Of a stretch of 64,000 nucleotides of DNA, positions 34,463 through 43,034 are shown in pieces (positions within the stretch are counted from its first letter, which is position 1; each line of letters starts with the position of its first letter). Origin of the DNA: Nocardia vinacea NBRC 16497. Lineage in GTDB: Bacteria > Actinomycetota > Actinomycetes > Mycobacteriales > Mycobacteriaceae. The notes below the pieces were generated by a model, which saw nothing but the letters and a program-made list of their open reading frames with translations, was not told the origin of the DNA and did not search any database. Position numbers and translations under genes: made by a program. Location: contig NZ_BAGN01000115.1 of assembly GCF_000308835.1 (NCBI RefSeq), forward strand, positions 48,887 to 112,886, given 5' to 3'.

Positions 34463-36676
34463 ATGACCAGGTACTGGCCCTTGGCGCGTGGCCGCATCGT
34501 CACTTCCCGATTCGGTCCCCGCGACGACGGTTTCCACTGGGGTGTCGATCTCGGCTGGCCAGGCGGCAGCGGCGGATTACCCGTCTACGCGGTCCAAGCA
34601 GGCACGGTGGTATTCGCGGGTCCGGCCTCCGGGTTCGGCGGACCCGACCCGGCCGGCTGGGTCGTCCTGGACCATCCCGCCGAAGACGGCGGCGGCACGA
34701 CCGTGTACGGACACGTGATTCGCGAAGTCGCGGTCGGTGACCGGGTCGAAGCCGGGCAGCGGATCGCCCGCATCAACCCCGATTCCGCATCCAACGGTGG
34801 CGTCGCCCCGCATCTGCACCTCGAGTGGCATCGGCATGTCTGGGTGCCACCCGGGTCGGACCGGCTCGACCCGCTGCCGCTGCTGGCCGAAGCCACAGAC
34901 CCGCCACTCTCGACCAATGGAGTTCCCCGCATGTCCACCGCAGTTGATTTCGCCGCGCGTTTCCTCGACCCCGACGCCATCAAGGCAGCCGGACACAGTG
35001 CAGTCCTGGTCTACGTGTCGCCGAGCAGACCCGGATCCAGTTTCGGCGCCAAGCCGGTGACCAGGGAATATGCAGACAGTGTGCAGGCGGCTGGGCTCGA
35101 CATCGTTTCGATATGGCAGTACGGCAAGCCCGGTAATGCCCAGGCGCCTTCGGACTGGACCACAGGCTACGACGGCGGGCATCGGATGGGCCTGCAGGCC
35201 AGGGAAATCCATACCGCCGTCGGCGGGCACGACCGGTGCCCGATCTTCTTCGCGGTGGACGAGGACATTTCGCTGGACCAATGGAACGACGAGGCGGTCA
35301 ACTTTTTCCGTGGCGTCAACGACGCGATCGGGCGGGAGTGGACCGGAGTCTACGGTTCGTCCAAGGTATGCGCCTGGGCCATCCAAGACGGTGTACTCGG
35401 CCGGACTTCCGAAGGCCGGTTCTGGGCCTGGCAGACGCGCGCGTGGTCCGGCAATCGGCTCGACACACCCGAGGCCGTCCTTTATCAGCGCGTCATCGAT
35501 ACCGCATCCAATCCCGGCCCCGTCATCGACGGTAGCTCGGTCGACGTCAACGACATCTTGGCTACCGACTTCGGGCAGTGGTCCATCCAACGCACTCAGG
35601 CACAAGGAGAACACGCCGTGAACGCCCCCGTATTCACCGAATTGGACAGAATGGGAAACTCCCGGTCGGAGCGCTGGGGGGCTCGCATCACGAACTTCTT
35701 GCTGCATACCCAGGAAGGCGGCGGCACGGCCGAATCGCTGGCGGCGTACCTCAACAACACGGCCAACGGCGCCTCGTATCACTACACGCTGCGCAATGGA
35801 ATCGTCTGCGATGTCGTCGACACGGATTACGCGTCGTGGTCGGTCCTGGATGCCAACGCACAGACGATCAATCTCTGCTTCGCGGGCAGCCGGGCGGCAT
35901 GGTCGAGGGACGAATGGATGGCCATCGACGAAGATCTCCGGATAGCCGCCTGGCTGGCTGTTCAGGACGCGAAGAAGTACGGCTTCGCGACCGATGTCAT
36001 CGCTCCGCCATATACGCGGCGCGACGGCATCTCCGACCACAAATATGTGACGGAGTGCCTGGGGATCGGCACCCATACCGATGTCGGCCCGAACTTCCCG
36101 TGGGACGTCTTCGAAAGCCACGTCCGAGAGTTCTCCGGTGCCGCGCTGGCCGGCGAAATCGATGCGAAGGCTGCGGCTTCGCCATGGCTGGGCCCGCGGC
36201 TCGGCACCAACGGCGAAATCAAGACAGCGGACGGCGTCGGTCGATTCGCTCAATTCAAGAATGGATACATCTACTGGCATCCCTCCACCGGTGCACATCC
36301 GATCCCGTCGTCGTTGTTCGACAAGTTTGCCGAAACCGGTTGGGAAGCAGGGCCTTTGGGGTATCCGATCACCGACAATACAGTACTGCGCGATCCGAAG
36401 GACGTGGAATGGGGCGAGGTGGAGGGCTTCCAGAACGGGGCGCTCTATCACCGCAACGGCCGACCGGTGTACTGGATACACGGCGAAATCCGTGACCGAT
36501 GGAATCGGAGCGGATTCGAGAACGGGCCCCTCGGCTGGCCGACATCCGACGAAATTCCCTTCGACACTGGGAGCTACCAGGAGTTCGAAAACGGCCGGAT
36601 CTATTGGACACCGAAACAGACCCTCGCTCTTCGGTCGGTCAACGGAAATGAAGAGCCGTTGCCCGATGGTCCCTGA
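34463..36676 (+). CDS. multidomain peptidoglycan hydrolase: M23, DUF1906, amidase, LGFP repeats
   Basis: A 737-residue protein with four parts. Residues 1-145 form an M23 zinc endopeptidase (FHWGVDLGW and HLHLEWH hold the metal). Residues 157-380 form a DUF1906 glycoside-hydrolase-like barrel (IFFAVDEDISLDQWN). Residues 386-565 form an N-acetylmuramoyl-L-alanine amidase with His in LLHTQEGGG, SYHYTLRNG and THTDVGPNFPWD. Three LGFP-type repeats (GPLGYPI, GPLGWPT) anchor it to the wall. There is no signal peptide. GGAGGGG precedes ATG 34463. Good ribosome binding sites also precede the internal ATG 34931 and GTG 35618 that begin the second and third enzymes, so it looks like three fused lysin genes. 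Confidence 0.88.
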   Translation: MTRYWPLARGRIVTSRFGPRDDGFHWGVDLGWPGGSGGLPVYAVQAGTVVFAGPASGFGGPDPAGWVVLDHPAEDGGGTTVYGHVIREVAVGDRVEAGQRIARINPDSASNGGVAPHLHLEWHRHVWVPPGSDRLDPLPLLAEATDPPLSTNGVPRMSTAVDFAARFLDPDAIKAAGHSAVLVYVSPSRPGSSFGAKPVTREYADSVQAAGLDIVSIWQYGKPGNAQAPSDWTTGYDGGHRMGLQAREIHTAVGGHDRCPIFFAVDEDISLDQWNDEAVNFFRGVNDAIGREWTGVYGSSKVCAWAIQDGVLGRTSEGRFWAWQTRAWSGNRLDTPEAVLYQRVIDTASNPGPVIDGSSVDVNDILATDFGQWSIQRTQAQGEHAVNAPVFTELDRMGNSRSERWGARITNFLLHTQEGGGTAESLAAYLNNTANGASYHYTLRNGIVCDVVDTDYASWSVLDANAQTINLCFAGSRAAWSRDEWMAIDEDLRIAAWLAVQDAKKYGFATDVIAPPYTRRDGISDHKYVTECLGIGTHTDVGPNFPWDVFESHVREFSGAALAGEIDAKAAASPWLGPRLGTNGEIKTADGVGRFAQFKNGYIYWHPSTGAHPIPSSLFDKFAETGWEAGPLGYPITDNTVLRDPKDVEWGEVEGFQNGALYHRNGRPVYWIHGEIRDRWNRSGFENGPLGWPTSDEIPFDTGSYQEFENGRIYWTPKQTLALRSVNGNEEPLPDGP

Positions 36677-36702
36677 GACGTCCGGATTCCATCCATCGAC
36701 TG

Positions 36703-36735
36703 GACCGGGTAATCGCCGAAAGCGATTACCCGGTC
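36703..36735. terminator. strong bidirectional hairpin
   Basis: GACCGGGTAATCGC and GCGATTACCCGGTC form a perfect 14-bp stem around a CGAAA loop. It lies 26 bases after the hydrolase stop and 9 bases before the stop of the converging secreted-protein gene. Confidence 0.9.
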
Positions 36736-36744
36736 AGGTCGGGC

Positions 36745-37227
36745 TCAAAGAGCCGTGAACGTGCCGAACCCCGAGGAAATGTTGATGGCGAAGCCGCCTG
36801 CGGTGGCAAGTGCGACGATCTGGCCTGCTCCGGTGTACACCGGCACCGGCGCCGGGGCGCAGTCGCAGGGCTGCTGCGCCGTCTCCCGATCTGCCACGTC
36901 GACCACACCGACTGCTCCGGTCGTCAGGTTCGACCACTGGATCCGGGCGTGGGAGTCGAGAATGGTGCTACCGCCGAAGGGGCCGGGATTGGCCACACCG
37001 AAGGTGGTTACTCCGGGTTGGTCGCCGACGGTCGCCGTCAAGTAGATACTGAATTGCGTTGGAATACCCCATGATTGGGAAATTTTCACGAGCGGGAGCT
37101 GGAACGTCGTCGTCTCCGCGGCGCTAGCGACGGTGTGCTGCCCCAGCACCAGCGCACTCACCATCGCACCGACGAAACCCAGCTTCGCACTCACGCCGGT
37201 AGCCCGGCGAACCCCGTTGTTCGTCAC
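36745..37227 (-). CDS. secreted hypothetical protein, 160 aa
   Basis: An N-terminal Sec signal (AKLGFVGAMVSALVLGQHTV with cleavage near ASA-A) is followed by a beta-rich mature domain of about 120 residues with many Thr, Val and Gly. A Cys pair occurs in AQQPCDCAPAPVPVY. This looks like a small actinobacterial cell-surface or secreted protein of the kind seen near mycolata wall genes; no family name can be given. ATG 37227 is a normal start. Confidence 0.7.
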   Translation of the reverse strand: MTNNGVRRATGVSAKLGFVGAMVSALVLGQHTVASAAETTTFQLPLVKISQSWGIPTQFSIYLTATVGDQPGVTTFGVANPGPFGGSTILDSHARIQWSNLTTGAVGVVDVADRETAQQPCDCAPAPVPVYTGAGQIVALATAGGFAINISSGFGTFTAL

Positions 37228-37319
37228 TAGCCCTCCTCATAGTCGATTCCGGCCTGCATCGATGCGTGCGACGCGATGAAATGATCGCACGGCATCAACC
37301 CGTTGCCGCGCTGACCGCA

Positions 37320-37481
37320 TCACTGCGAATGACGCCCCAGGCGGATGACCACATCGAGCAGCAAGACGGCCGCGGCCACCGCGAGCATCACCGCCACGCC
37401 CGAATGGTCGTCGTCGCGACCGTACTCGATCGCCAGCCCGACGATCAGCACCGCGGCGGTGAATACCAAGCTCCGCTTCAC
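37320..37481 (-). CDS. small two-helix membrane protein, 53 aa
   Basis: Two hydrophobic segments, SLVFTAAVLIVGLAIEY and AVMLAVAAAVLLLDVVI, are separated by a short acidic loop RDDDHSG. A GTG start at 37481 without a strong ribosome binding site gives a protein resembling small actinobacterial membrane proteins of unknown role. It is divergent from the TIR-NTPase gene, about 140 bases away. Confidence 0.45.
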   Translation of the reverse strand: MKRSLVFTAAVLIVGLAIEYGRDDDHSGVAVMLAVAAAVLLLDVVIRLGRHSQ

Positions 37482-37624
37482 GGATGCCAGTGTGACGGAC
37501 TGCGGCGGTATCGAGTAGGGCGATACTCGCGTGCGGCGTTTTGTTCGAGCGCAGGATTTTCGTATGTTGCTTGCGATATTCGATGCGGTCTTCCATCGGG
37601 GTCTGTGCGCGGTGGTGTAGGGCG

Positions 37625-40600
37625 ATGTCCAGGGTCTTTCTGAGCCACTCCAGCCGGGACGATCGAGAAGCGATCGCACTCAAGGCGTGGTTGACCGAGG
37701 CCGATCCCGGCCTCACCGGCGAGATATTTCTCGACCTGGACCGGCAGACCGGAATTCCGGTGGGAGTGCGGTGGAAAGACGCGCTGCGCCGCGCGAGCGA
37801 TCGGTGCGAAGCGGTTATCTGTCTGGTCTCCGATAATTGGGACGCATCGGGCGAATGCAAGGTCGAATACCGCCACGCCGAGGACCAGAACAAGCCGATC
37901 TTCGCGGCTCGGTTGCAGCCTTTGACCGGCCGAGATATCACCAGCGAATGGCAACGTTGCGACCTGTTCGGTGACGGTCCGAAAACGGAGATCGCCGTGG
38001 ACGGTGAGCCGCCGGTGCAATTCCGCACCGATGGACTGTTGCGACTCCGGGACGGCTTGCGTGCGGCCGGAATCGGGGCGGACACCTTTGCCTGGCCGCC
38101 GCCCGACGACCCGGATCGCGCACCATATCGTGGCTGGCAGCCGCTGGAAAAGGTGGACGCCGCCGTGTATTTCGGGCGCGACACCCAGATCGGCCGCGCG
38201 CTGAATGCGATACGGGGAATGCGTAATTCCGGCGATGGTCGAATGTTCGTCATACTCGGGCCGTCGGGCGTCGGTAAATCGTCGTTCCTGCGGGCGGGCT
38301 TGCTGCCGCGCCTCCATCGCGATGACCGGCATTTCCTGCCGATGGGCATCGTCCGACCGCAACGAAACGCGCTCAGCGGCGGTGGCGGATTCGCCCACTC
38401 GATTCACGACCTACGCGACAGCGTAGGGCTGCATACGCCGAGCCTCGGTGTGATCAAGGAAGAAATTCGTGATGTCACACGGGTGCGCGCGTGGCTGACC
38501 GAGGCGCAGCGGGCTGCCAGGGATCGCATCATCGACCCGACCGACGACGTGCCACCCACCCTCGTACTCCCGATCGACCAGGCCGAGGAACTATTCGGCG
38601 TCGACGCGGGTGCGCAGGCGGGCGCCTTCCTCGGTGTGCTGGCCGACCTGCTCGGCGCGGACGACGCGCCGCCGATGATCGTGATCGCGACAATTCGCTC
38701 CGACCGGTACGAGCCACTGCAGACCGCGCCGCAGTTGGCCGCCCTGGAGGTTCGCCCGTTCGACGATCTGAAACCCATGCCGCAGGCGCAGTTCAAGGAG
38801 GTGATCTGTGGGCCCGCTCGACGCGCGCAGGAAGCCGGGAGCAAACTCTCGTTCGCGCCCGACCTGGTCGACCGACTGCTCGACGACTGGTCGCGCGGCG
38901 CGGATACGCTGCCGCTGCTCTCGCTCACCCTGGCCCGGCTCTACCAGGACTACGGTGACGGCGAGATCACGCTCGCCGAATACAACGCGATGGGTGGGCT
39001 GCGCCGCGTCGTGCAATGCGAGATCGACGAGCTGCTAGCCGTGGATTCCCAGGTCAGGCAAAGGCAATTGGCGGTGCTGCGGACCGCGTTCGTGCCGTGG
39101 CTGGCAACGATCAATCCGGATAACGACCAGCCGATGCGACGCGCGGCGCGTTGGTTCGACCTGCCGTCGGACAGCCACTCGCTGCTCGAGGCGTTCATCG
39201 CCAGGCGCCTGCTGGTCCGCGATGAACGCGACGGCGAGATTGTCGTCGAAGTTGCACTGGAAAGCCTACTGCGCCAATGGGATACGCTCGCCGCGTGGTT
39301 GCGCGAGCAGGCCACCGACCTGAAGGGCGCCGACGAGTTGGAACGGGCGGCGCATGCCTGGGAGACCAACGCGCGAAGCGACGAATGGCTGCTCACCGGC
39401 ACACGACTCAATGGTGCCGAATCCCTCTCCGCCGAACCGGGTTTCCGGGAACGGCTCAACCCGATCCGGGAGTTCCTGCTCGCCTCCCGACGGCGTGAGG
39501 ACGAGCGCGTCGAGGCCGACCTGCGGACGGCACAGGAGCGTCAGGAATCCGCGGAAGCGTTGGCGGCGGCGGAAACCCAGGCCAAGGAGAAGGCGCAGGA
39601 GTACACCCTGGTGCTGCGGCGGCGGTCGCGAATCCTGCGGATGGCGTTGGCTATAGCGGTTGTCGCGGCGTTGGCTGCAGGGTTCTTGTTCCTCAAAGCG
39701 TCGAGAGCGGAGAAGGAGGCGTCCGAGCGCAGTAGGGATGCGACCGCGTCTGCGCTGGACGCGAATTCGCAACTGATTCTGTCCGGTTCGTATCCGGGCG
39801 TCAACGACGACGTACTCGCCATGCAGAGTGTCCTGGCCGCGCGCGGTTTCACGAACCGCCACGACGGCGATTTCTCGTTGCTCAATGCCGTGAATCAGCT
39901 ACGCAACCTGCGCAAGATCATCCCCTCCGGCGGCGGCGACCCCCGCAGCCTCGCGTTCAGCCCCGACGGCACGCGAATCGTGTCCAGTCATGGTTCCAGC
40001 ATCCAGCTGTGGGACGCCGAGACCTGGAAGCCCACGGGGGAGTCCATGACCGGGCACAAGCTCGAGGTATCGCAGGTCGCGTTCAGTCCCGACGGCAAAC
40101 GAATCGTGACTGCCAGCTTCGACAAAACATTGCGGCTGTGGGATGCCGAGTCCCACCAACCGATCGGCGAACCGATGCGCGGACACGAAGCGCAAGTCAC
40201 CAGCGTCGCGTTCAGCCGTGACGGCCGCCGAATCGTATCGGGCAGCTCGGACAAGACATTGCGGCTGTGGGATGCCGAGTCCCACCAGCAGATCGGCGAA
40301 CCGATGCGCGGACACGAGAAAGAGGTGACGAGCGTCGCGGTCGGCGCCGATGACAAAGTCGCCTCAGCAAGCTTCGATGGCACGGTTCGGCTGTGGGATA
40401 CCGTATCCCGCCAGCAAATCGGGGAGCTGATGCGCGTGCCAGGAGAGCAGGTCACCAGTGTCGCGTTCAGCGAGGATGGCACCCGAATCGCAGCGGGTGG
40501 CGACGGGACCACGATCCGATTGTGGGATACCCGTACCAGCCAGCAGATCGGCGAGCCGCTGCGAGGCCACACCGCCAGCATCGAGCGAGTGGTGTTCAGC

Positions 40601-41794
40601 CGCGACGGCACCCGGCTCGCCTCGGCAAGCGACGACAAGACCGTGCGCCTCTGGGATGTCGCGACCGGACAGCCGGTCGGCGAACCGTTGGTGGGACACG
40701 AATTCGCGGTCAGCGCGGTCGCCTTCCACCCCGACGGGCAGCGTCTCATTTCCAGCAGCTTCGACGAAACGCTGCGCGAATGGGACGCCAGTGGCGGACA
40801 GGTCTTCCGCGGGCACGACGGAGGAGTTTACGCCGCAGCATTCACCCCGGACGGTACTCGGATCGTGTCCGGCGGTGTCGATGCGACGATCCGGCGGTGG
40901 GATGCCCGTACCGGTACAACCATGGCTCCGGTGATTCCGGTCGACGGTGTGGCCGCCTGGGGCTTCAGCCCCGACGGTACGCAGATCGTCACGGCTACTA
41001 CGACCACGCTGCGACACTGGGACTCGGCCAGTGGTGCTCTGGTCGGGCAACCGATCGCCATGCCGCCGGATACCAAGTACGTGGCACTCGACGTCGCCGA
41101 CCGAAAGCTCGCGACGGATAACGGTACCGAGATCCAGATACGCGATATCGACACGATGCAGCCGATCGGGGTTCCCTTTCGACATCCATCGTTGTTGACG
41201 TTCAAGTTCAGCCCCGACGGTCGACAATTCGCGACCGGCGGCCGGGACTGGAATGTCCGCCTCTGGGACACGAACTCGGGCCAACAGATCGGCAAAGTCC
41301 TGACGGGCCAAGGGTGGGTCAGCGACATCGAATTCGGTAGCGACGGCCATACTCTCGCCGTCGCATACCAGGACAAAACGGCACGCCTGTGGAACGCGCA
41401 GACCGGAGATTCGATCGGCAAGCCCATGCGGACCGACGGCTGGGTATACAGCCTCGCGTTCAGCCCTGATGGCCGAAGCATCGTCACCGGTGGCGGGGAC
41501 GGGACCGTGCGTTTGTGGGATGTACAGGAGAACCGCCAGATCGGGTCCGCCCTCGTCGGCCACACCCAACCGGTCACGCATGTGGAGTTCAGCCCCGACG
41601 GCAAGGATGTCTTATCGACGAGCTACGACGGAACCATCCGCGTTTGGCCCATCCCGACCGCATCAGAAGACGTCTTGTGCGACAAGATGACCTACAACAT
41701 GAGCCGGGAACGCTGGAACTCTTGGGTCTCGCCGGAAATCCCGTACCACAAACTATGCCCGAATCTGCCGATCTTCGGTGAGGAGGGCAAATGA
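37625..41794 (+). CDS. TIR-nSTAND-WD40 signalling NTPase (predicted anti-phage sensor)
   Basis: A 1389-residue protein. Residues 1-140 form a TIR domain (VFLSHSSRDD, the CEAVICLVSDNWDASGECKVEY core with the catalytic-type Glu after SGEC), a predicted NADase. Residues 165-600 form an nSTAND1-type NTPase: the linker PYRGWQPLEKVDAAVYFGRD, Walker A LGPSGVGKSS (about 211-219), Walker B VLPIDQAEELF (about 312-322), then the helical arm. One membrane helix (about 668-691, LAIAVVAALAAGFLFLKA) follows a coiled coil. Fourteen WD40 blades (about 758-1345) form two propellers, likely the ligand sensor. The closing tail CPNLPIF is typical of this actinobacterial group. Its stop overlaps the SLATT gene by ATGA. 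Confidence 0.9.
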   Translation: MSRVFLSHSSRDDREAIALKAWLTEADPGLTGEIFLDLDRQTGIPVGVRWKDALRRASDRCEAVICLVSDNWDASGECKVEYRHAEDQNKPIFAARLQPLTGRDITSEWQRCDLFGDGPKTEIAVDGEPPVQFRTDGLLRLRDGLRAAGIGADTFAWPPPDDPDRAPYRGWQPLEKVDAAVYFGRDTQIGRALNAIRGMRNSGDGRMFVILGPSGVGKSSFLRAGLLPRLHRDDRHFLPMGIVRPQRNALSGGGGFAHSIHDLRDSVGLHTPSLGVIKEEIRDVTRVRAWLTEAQRAARDRIIDPTDDVPPTLVLPIDQAEELFGVDAGAQAGAFLGVLADLLGADDAPPMIVIATIRSDRYEPLQTAPQLAALEVRPFDDLKPMPQAQFKEVICGPARRAQEAGSKLSFAPDLVDRLLDDWSRGADTLPLLSLTLARLYQDYGDGEITLAEYNAMGGLRRVVQCEIDELLAVDSQVRQRQLAVLRTAFVPWLATINPDNDQPMRRAARWFDLPSDSHSLLEAFIARRLLVRDERDGEIVVEVALESLLRQWDTLAAWLREQATDLKGADELERAAHAWETNARSDEWLLTGTRLNGAESLSAEPGFRERLNPIREFLLASRRREDERVEADLRTAQERQESAEALAAAETQAKEKAQEYTLVLRRRSRILRMALAIAVVAALAAGFLFLKASRAEKEASERSRDATASALDANSQLILSGSYPGVNDDVLAMQSVLAARGFTNRHDGDFSLLNAVNQLRNLRKIIPSGGGDPRSLAFSPDGTRIVSSHGSSIQLWDAETWKPTGESMTGHKLEVSQVAFSPDGKRIVTASFDKTLRLWDAESHQPIGEPMRGHEAQVTSVAFSRDGRRIVSGSSDKTLRLWDAESHQQIGEPMRGHEKEVTSVAVGADDKVASASFDGTVRLWDTVSRQQIGELMRVPGEQVTSVAFSEDGTRIAAGGDGTTIRLWDTRTSQQIGEPLRGHTASIERVVFSRDGTRLASASDDKTVRLWDVATGQPVGEPLVGHEFAVSAVAFHPDGQRLISSSFDETLREWDASGGQVFRGHDGGVYAAAFTPDGTRIVSGGVDATIRRWDARTGTTMAPVIPVDGVAAWGFSPDGTQIVTATTTTLRHWDSASGALVGQPIAMPPDTKYVALDVADRKLATDNGTEIQIRDIDTMQPIGVPFRHPSLLTFKFSPDGRQFATGGRDWNVRLWDTNSGQQIGKVLTGQGWVSDIEFGSDGHTLAVAYQDKTARLWNAQTGDSIGKPMRTDGWVYSLAFSPDGRSIVTGGGDGTVRLWDVQENRQIGSALVGHTQPVTHVEFSPDGKDVLSTSYDGTIRVWPIPTASEDVLCDKMTYNMSRERWNSWVSPEIPYHKLCPNLPIFGEEGK
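40121..40318 (+). repeat. recent tandem duplication of a WD40 blade
   Basis: Bases 40121-40189 and 40250-40318 are nearly identical (only a few substitutions in about 69 bases) and are offset by 129 bases, exactly one 43-residue blade. They encode TLRLWDAESHQP/QIGEPMRGHE twice. Other blades in the gene differ much more, so this is a young duplication or gene conversion. Confidence 0.8.
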
Positions 41795-42675
41795 CAGTCG
41801 CTTCCGATGACGAGCTGGTGAATGCCCTGTGGGAGAAGCGGATTCGCTGGTCTCATGCGGCCACCCGGATGAAACTGCGGATCGACCGGCTCCGGCTGAC
41901 AGTGCTGTACCTGAGCTGTTGGGGAGCGGTCGCGGCCGCATTGACGGCTACGGTGCTGCGGCAGTCCGGGCTGCCCGCGCGCATCGTCGCGGCCACCGGT
42001 GCGGCGGCGCTGGCAGGTGCCACCTTCGTGGGAGCCCAATTCCTGACCTCGGAAGCGGTCCGGCGGTGGACCCGCGCCCGGGCGGTATCGGAGGGAATGC
42101 GGCACCAGATCTTCAGGTTTCGCGCGATTCCGGGAACGGTCGCGCAGCTTCGGGCCGAGGTCGAAGAGCTCGAACAGGCCGCCGAGGATCTCCTGTGCTT
42201 CCTCGACGAGGCGCCGACCCCGGGACCCGCACCCGGGCCGCTGACACCAGAGCAGTATGCGAGCAAACGTGTGGAAGGCCAGATCACCAACTACTATCGC
42301 CCGTCCGCGCTACGGTATTGCGCACGAGCACAATTCCTGCGTCGGGTCGCCATCGCACTGGGCCTTGTCGCCACGATCGCGGCTTCGGTCGATACCGCGG
42401 TAGGCGCCGACGCCGCCACCCGAATCGCACCATGGATCGCAGTCCTGACCACACTCAGCGGTTCGCTGGTCGCCTTCCTCGCAAGCAAGCGATACGACTT
42501 CTTGGTCGTCAGCTATCTCGCGACCGCAAACCGCCTGCAGCGACTGCTCGACCATTGGCGAACAGCGGGATCTCCGACCGATCCACCGCGATGGTCGCAA
42601 TTCGTCGACGACTGTGAGAACGCGATCGCCATCGAAAACGAAAGCTGGCTGGCAAAGTGGGCCGACGCCCGCTGA
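41791..42675 (+). CDS. DUF4231/SLATT-type membrane protein (predicted pore-forming effector)
   Basis: A 294-residue protein with two helical hairpins of membrane helices: LTVLYLSCWGAVAAALTATV and IVAATGAAALAGATFVGAQF near residues 35-85, then AIALGLVATIAASVDTAVGA and IAVLTTLSGSLVAFLA near 190-240. A charged coiled-coil region lies between them, and the C-terminal part YDFLVVSYLATANRLQRLLD is typical of DUF4231, a member of the SLATT group of effector proteins tied to nucleotide or STAND conflict systems. Translational coupling to the TIR-NTPase gene (ATGA) strongly implies joint function. It would damage the membrane on activation. Substrate and trigger are unknown. Confidence 0.82.
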   Translation: MTVASDDELVNALWEKRIRWSHAATRMKLRIDRLRLTVLYLSCWGAVAAALTATVLRQSGLPARIVAATGAAALAGATFVGAQFLTSEAVRRWTRARAVSEGMRHQIFRFRAIPGTVAQLRAEVEELEQAAEDLLCFLDEAPTPGPAPGPLTPEQYASKRVEGQITNYYRPSALRYCARAQFLRRVAIALGLVATIAASVDTAVGADAATRIAPWIAVLTTLSGSLVAFLASKRYDFLVVSYLATANRLQRLLDHWRTAGSPTDPPRWSQFVDDCENAIAIENESWLAKWADAR

Positions 42676-43034
42676 CCAGCCCGATCACGGTTATTCTGCC
42701 GGGCGCTACTCGACCCGGTTGGTCGCTTCGACAGCAAATAAGGAGTAGTCGCTTACCCGTGCCGGGGGCTATGTGCTGTCAGAGAATGAAAACGCAGGTC
42801 GATGCTGGTCTAGGTGGTAAGGCACAAGCCACTCATCTGTTCCGCTGAACCGTGCGGCAACGACATAAATCGACAGCGCCACAAGCGTTTTCGATGGATA
42901 TCGACGCCCGGATAACGTAGAGCCGCCAAACGGTCCTCGCAAACCTCGACTCCGAGCGAGCCATTGCCGCGCACCAACCGGCCGCGCCCGCATCCAGAAT
43001 CAGCCACCGCTCAGCACCCGAAACGGAGCAGAAA
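42676..43034. other. intergenic region, nothing recognised
   Basis: This 359-base gap separates the defence pair from the M4 protease. Frames are short and broken on both strands, and no hairpin or operator stands out. Its base composition is somewhat less G+C-rich than flanking genes. The only clear signal is the GGAG ribosome binding site just before the protease ATG. Confidence 0.5.

Noticed and set aside
34577..36481. A 634-codon open frame on the minus strand
   Set aside because: It is antisense to the multidomain hydrolase, whose zinc ligands and LGFP repeats are clear. Long antisense frames are common in high-GC DNA.
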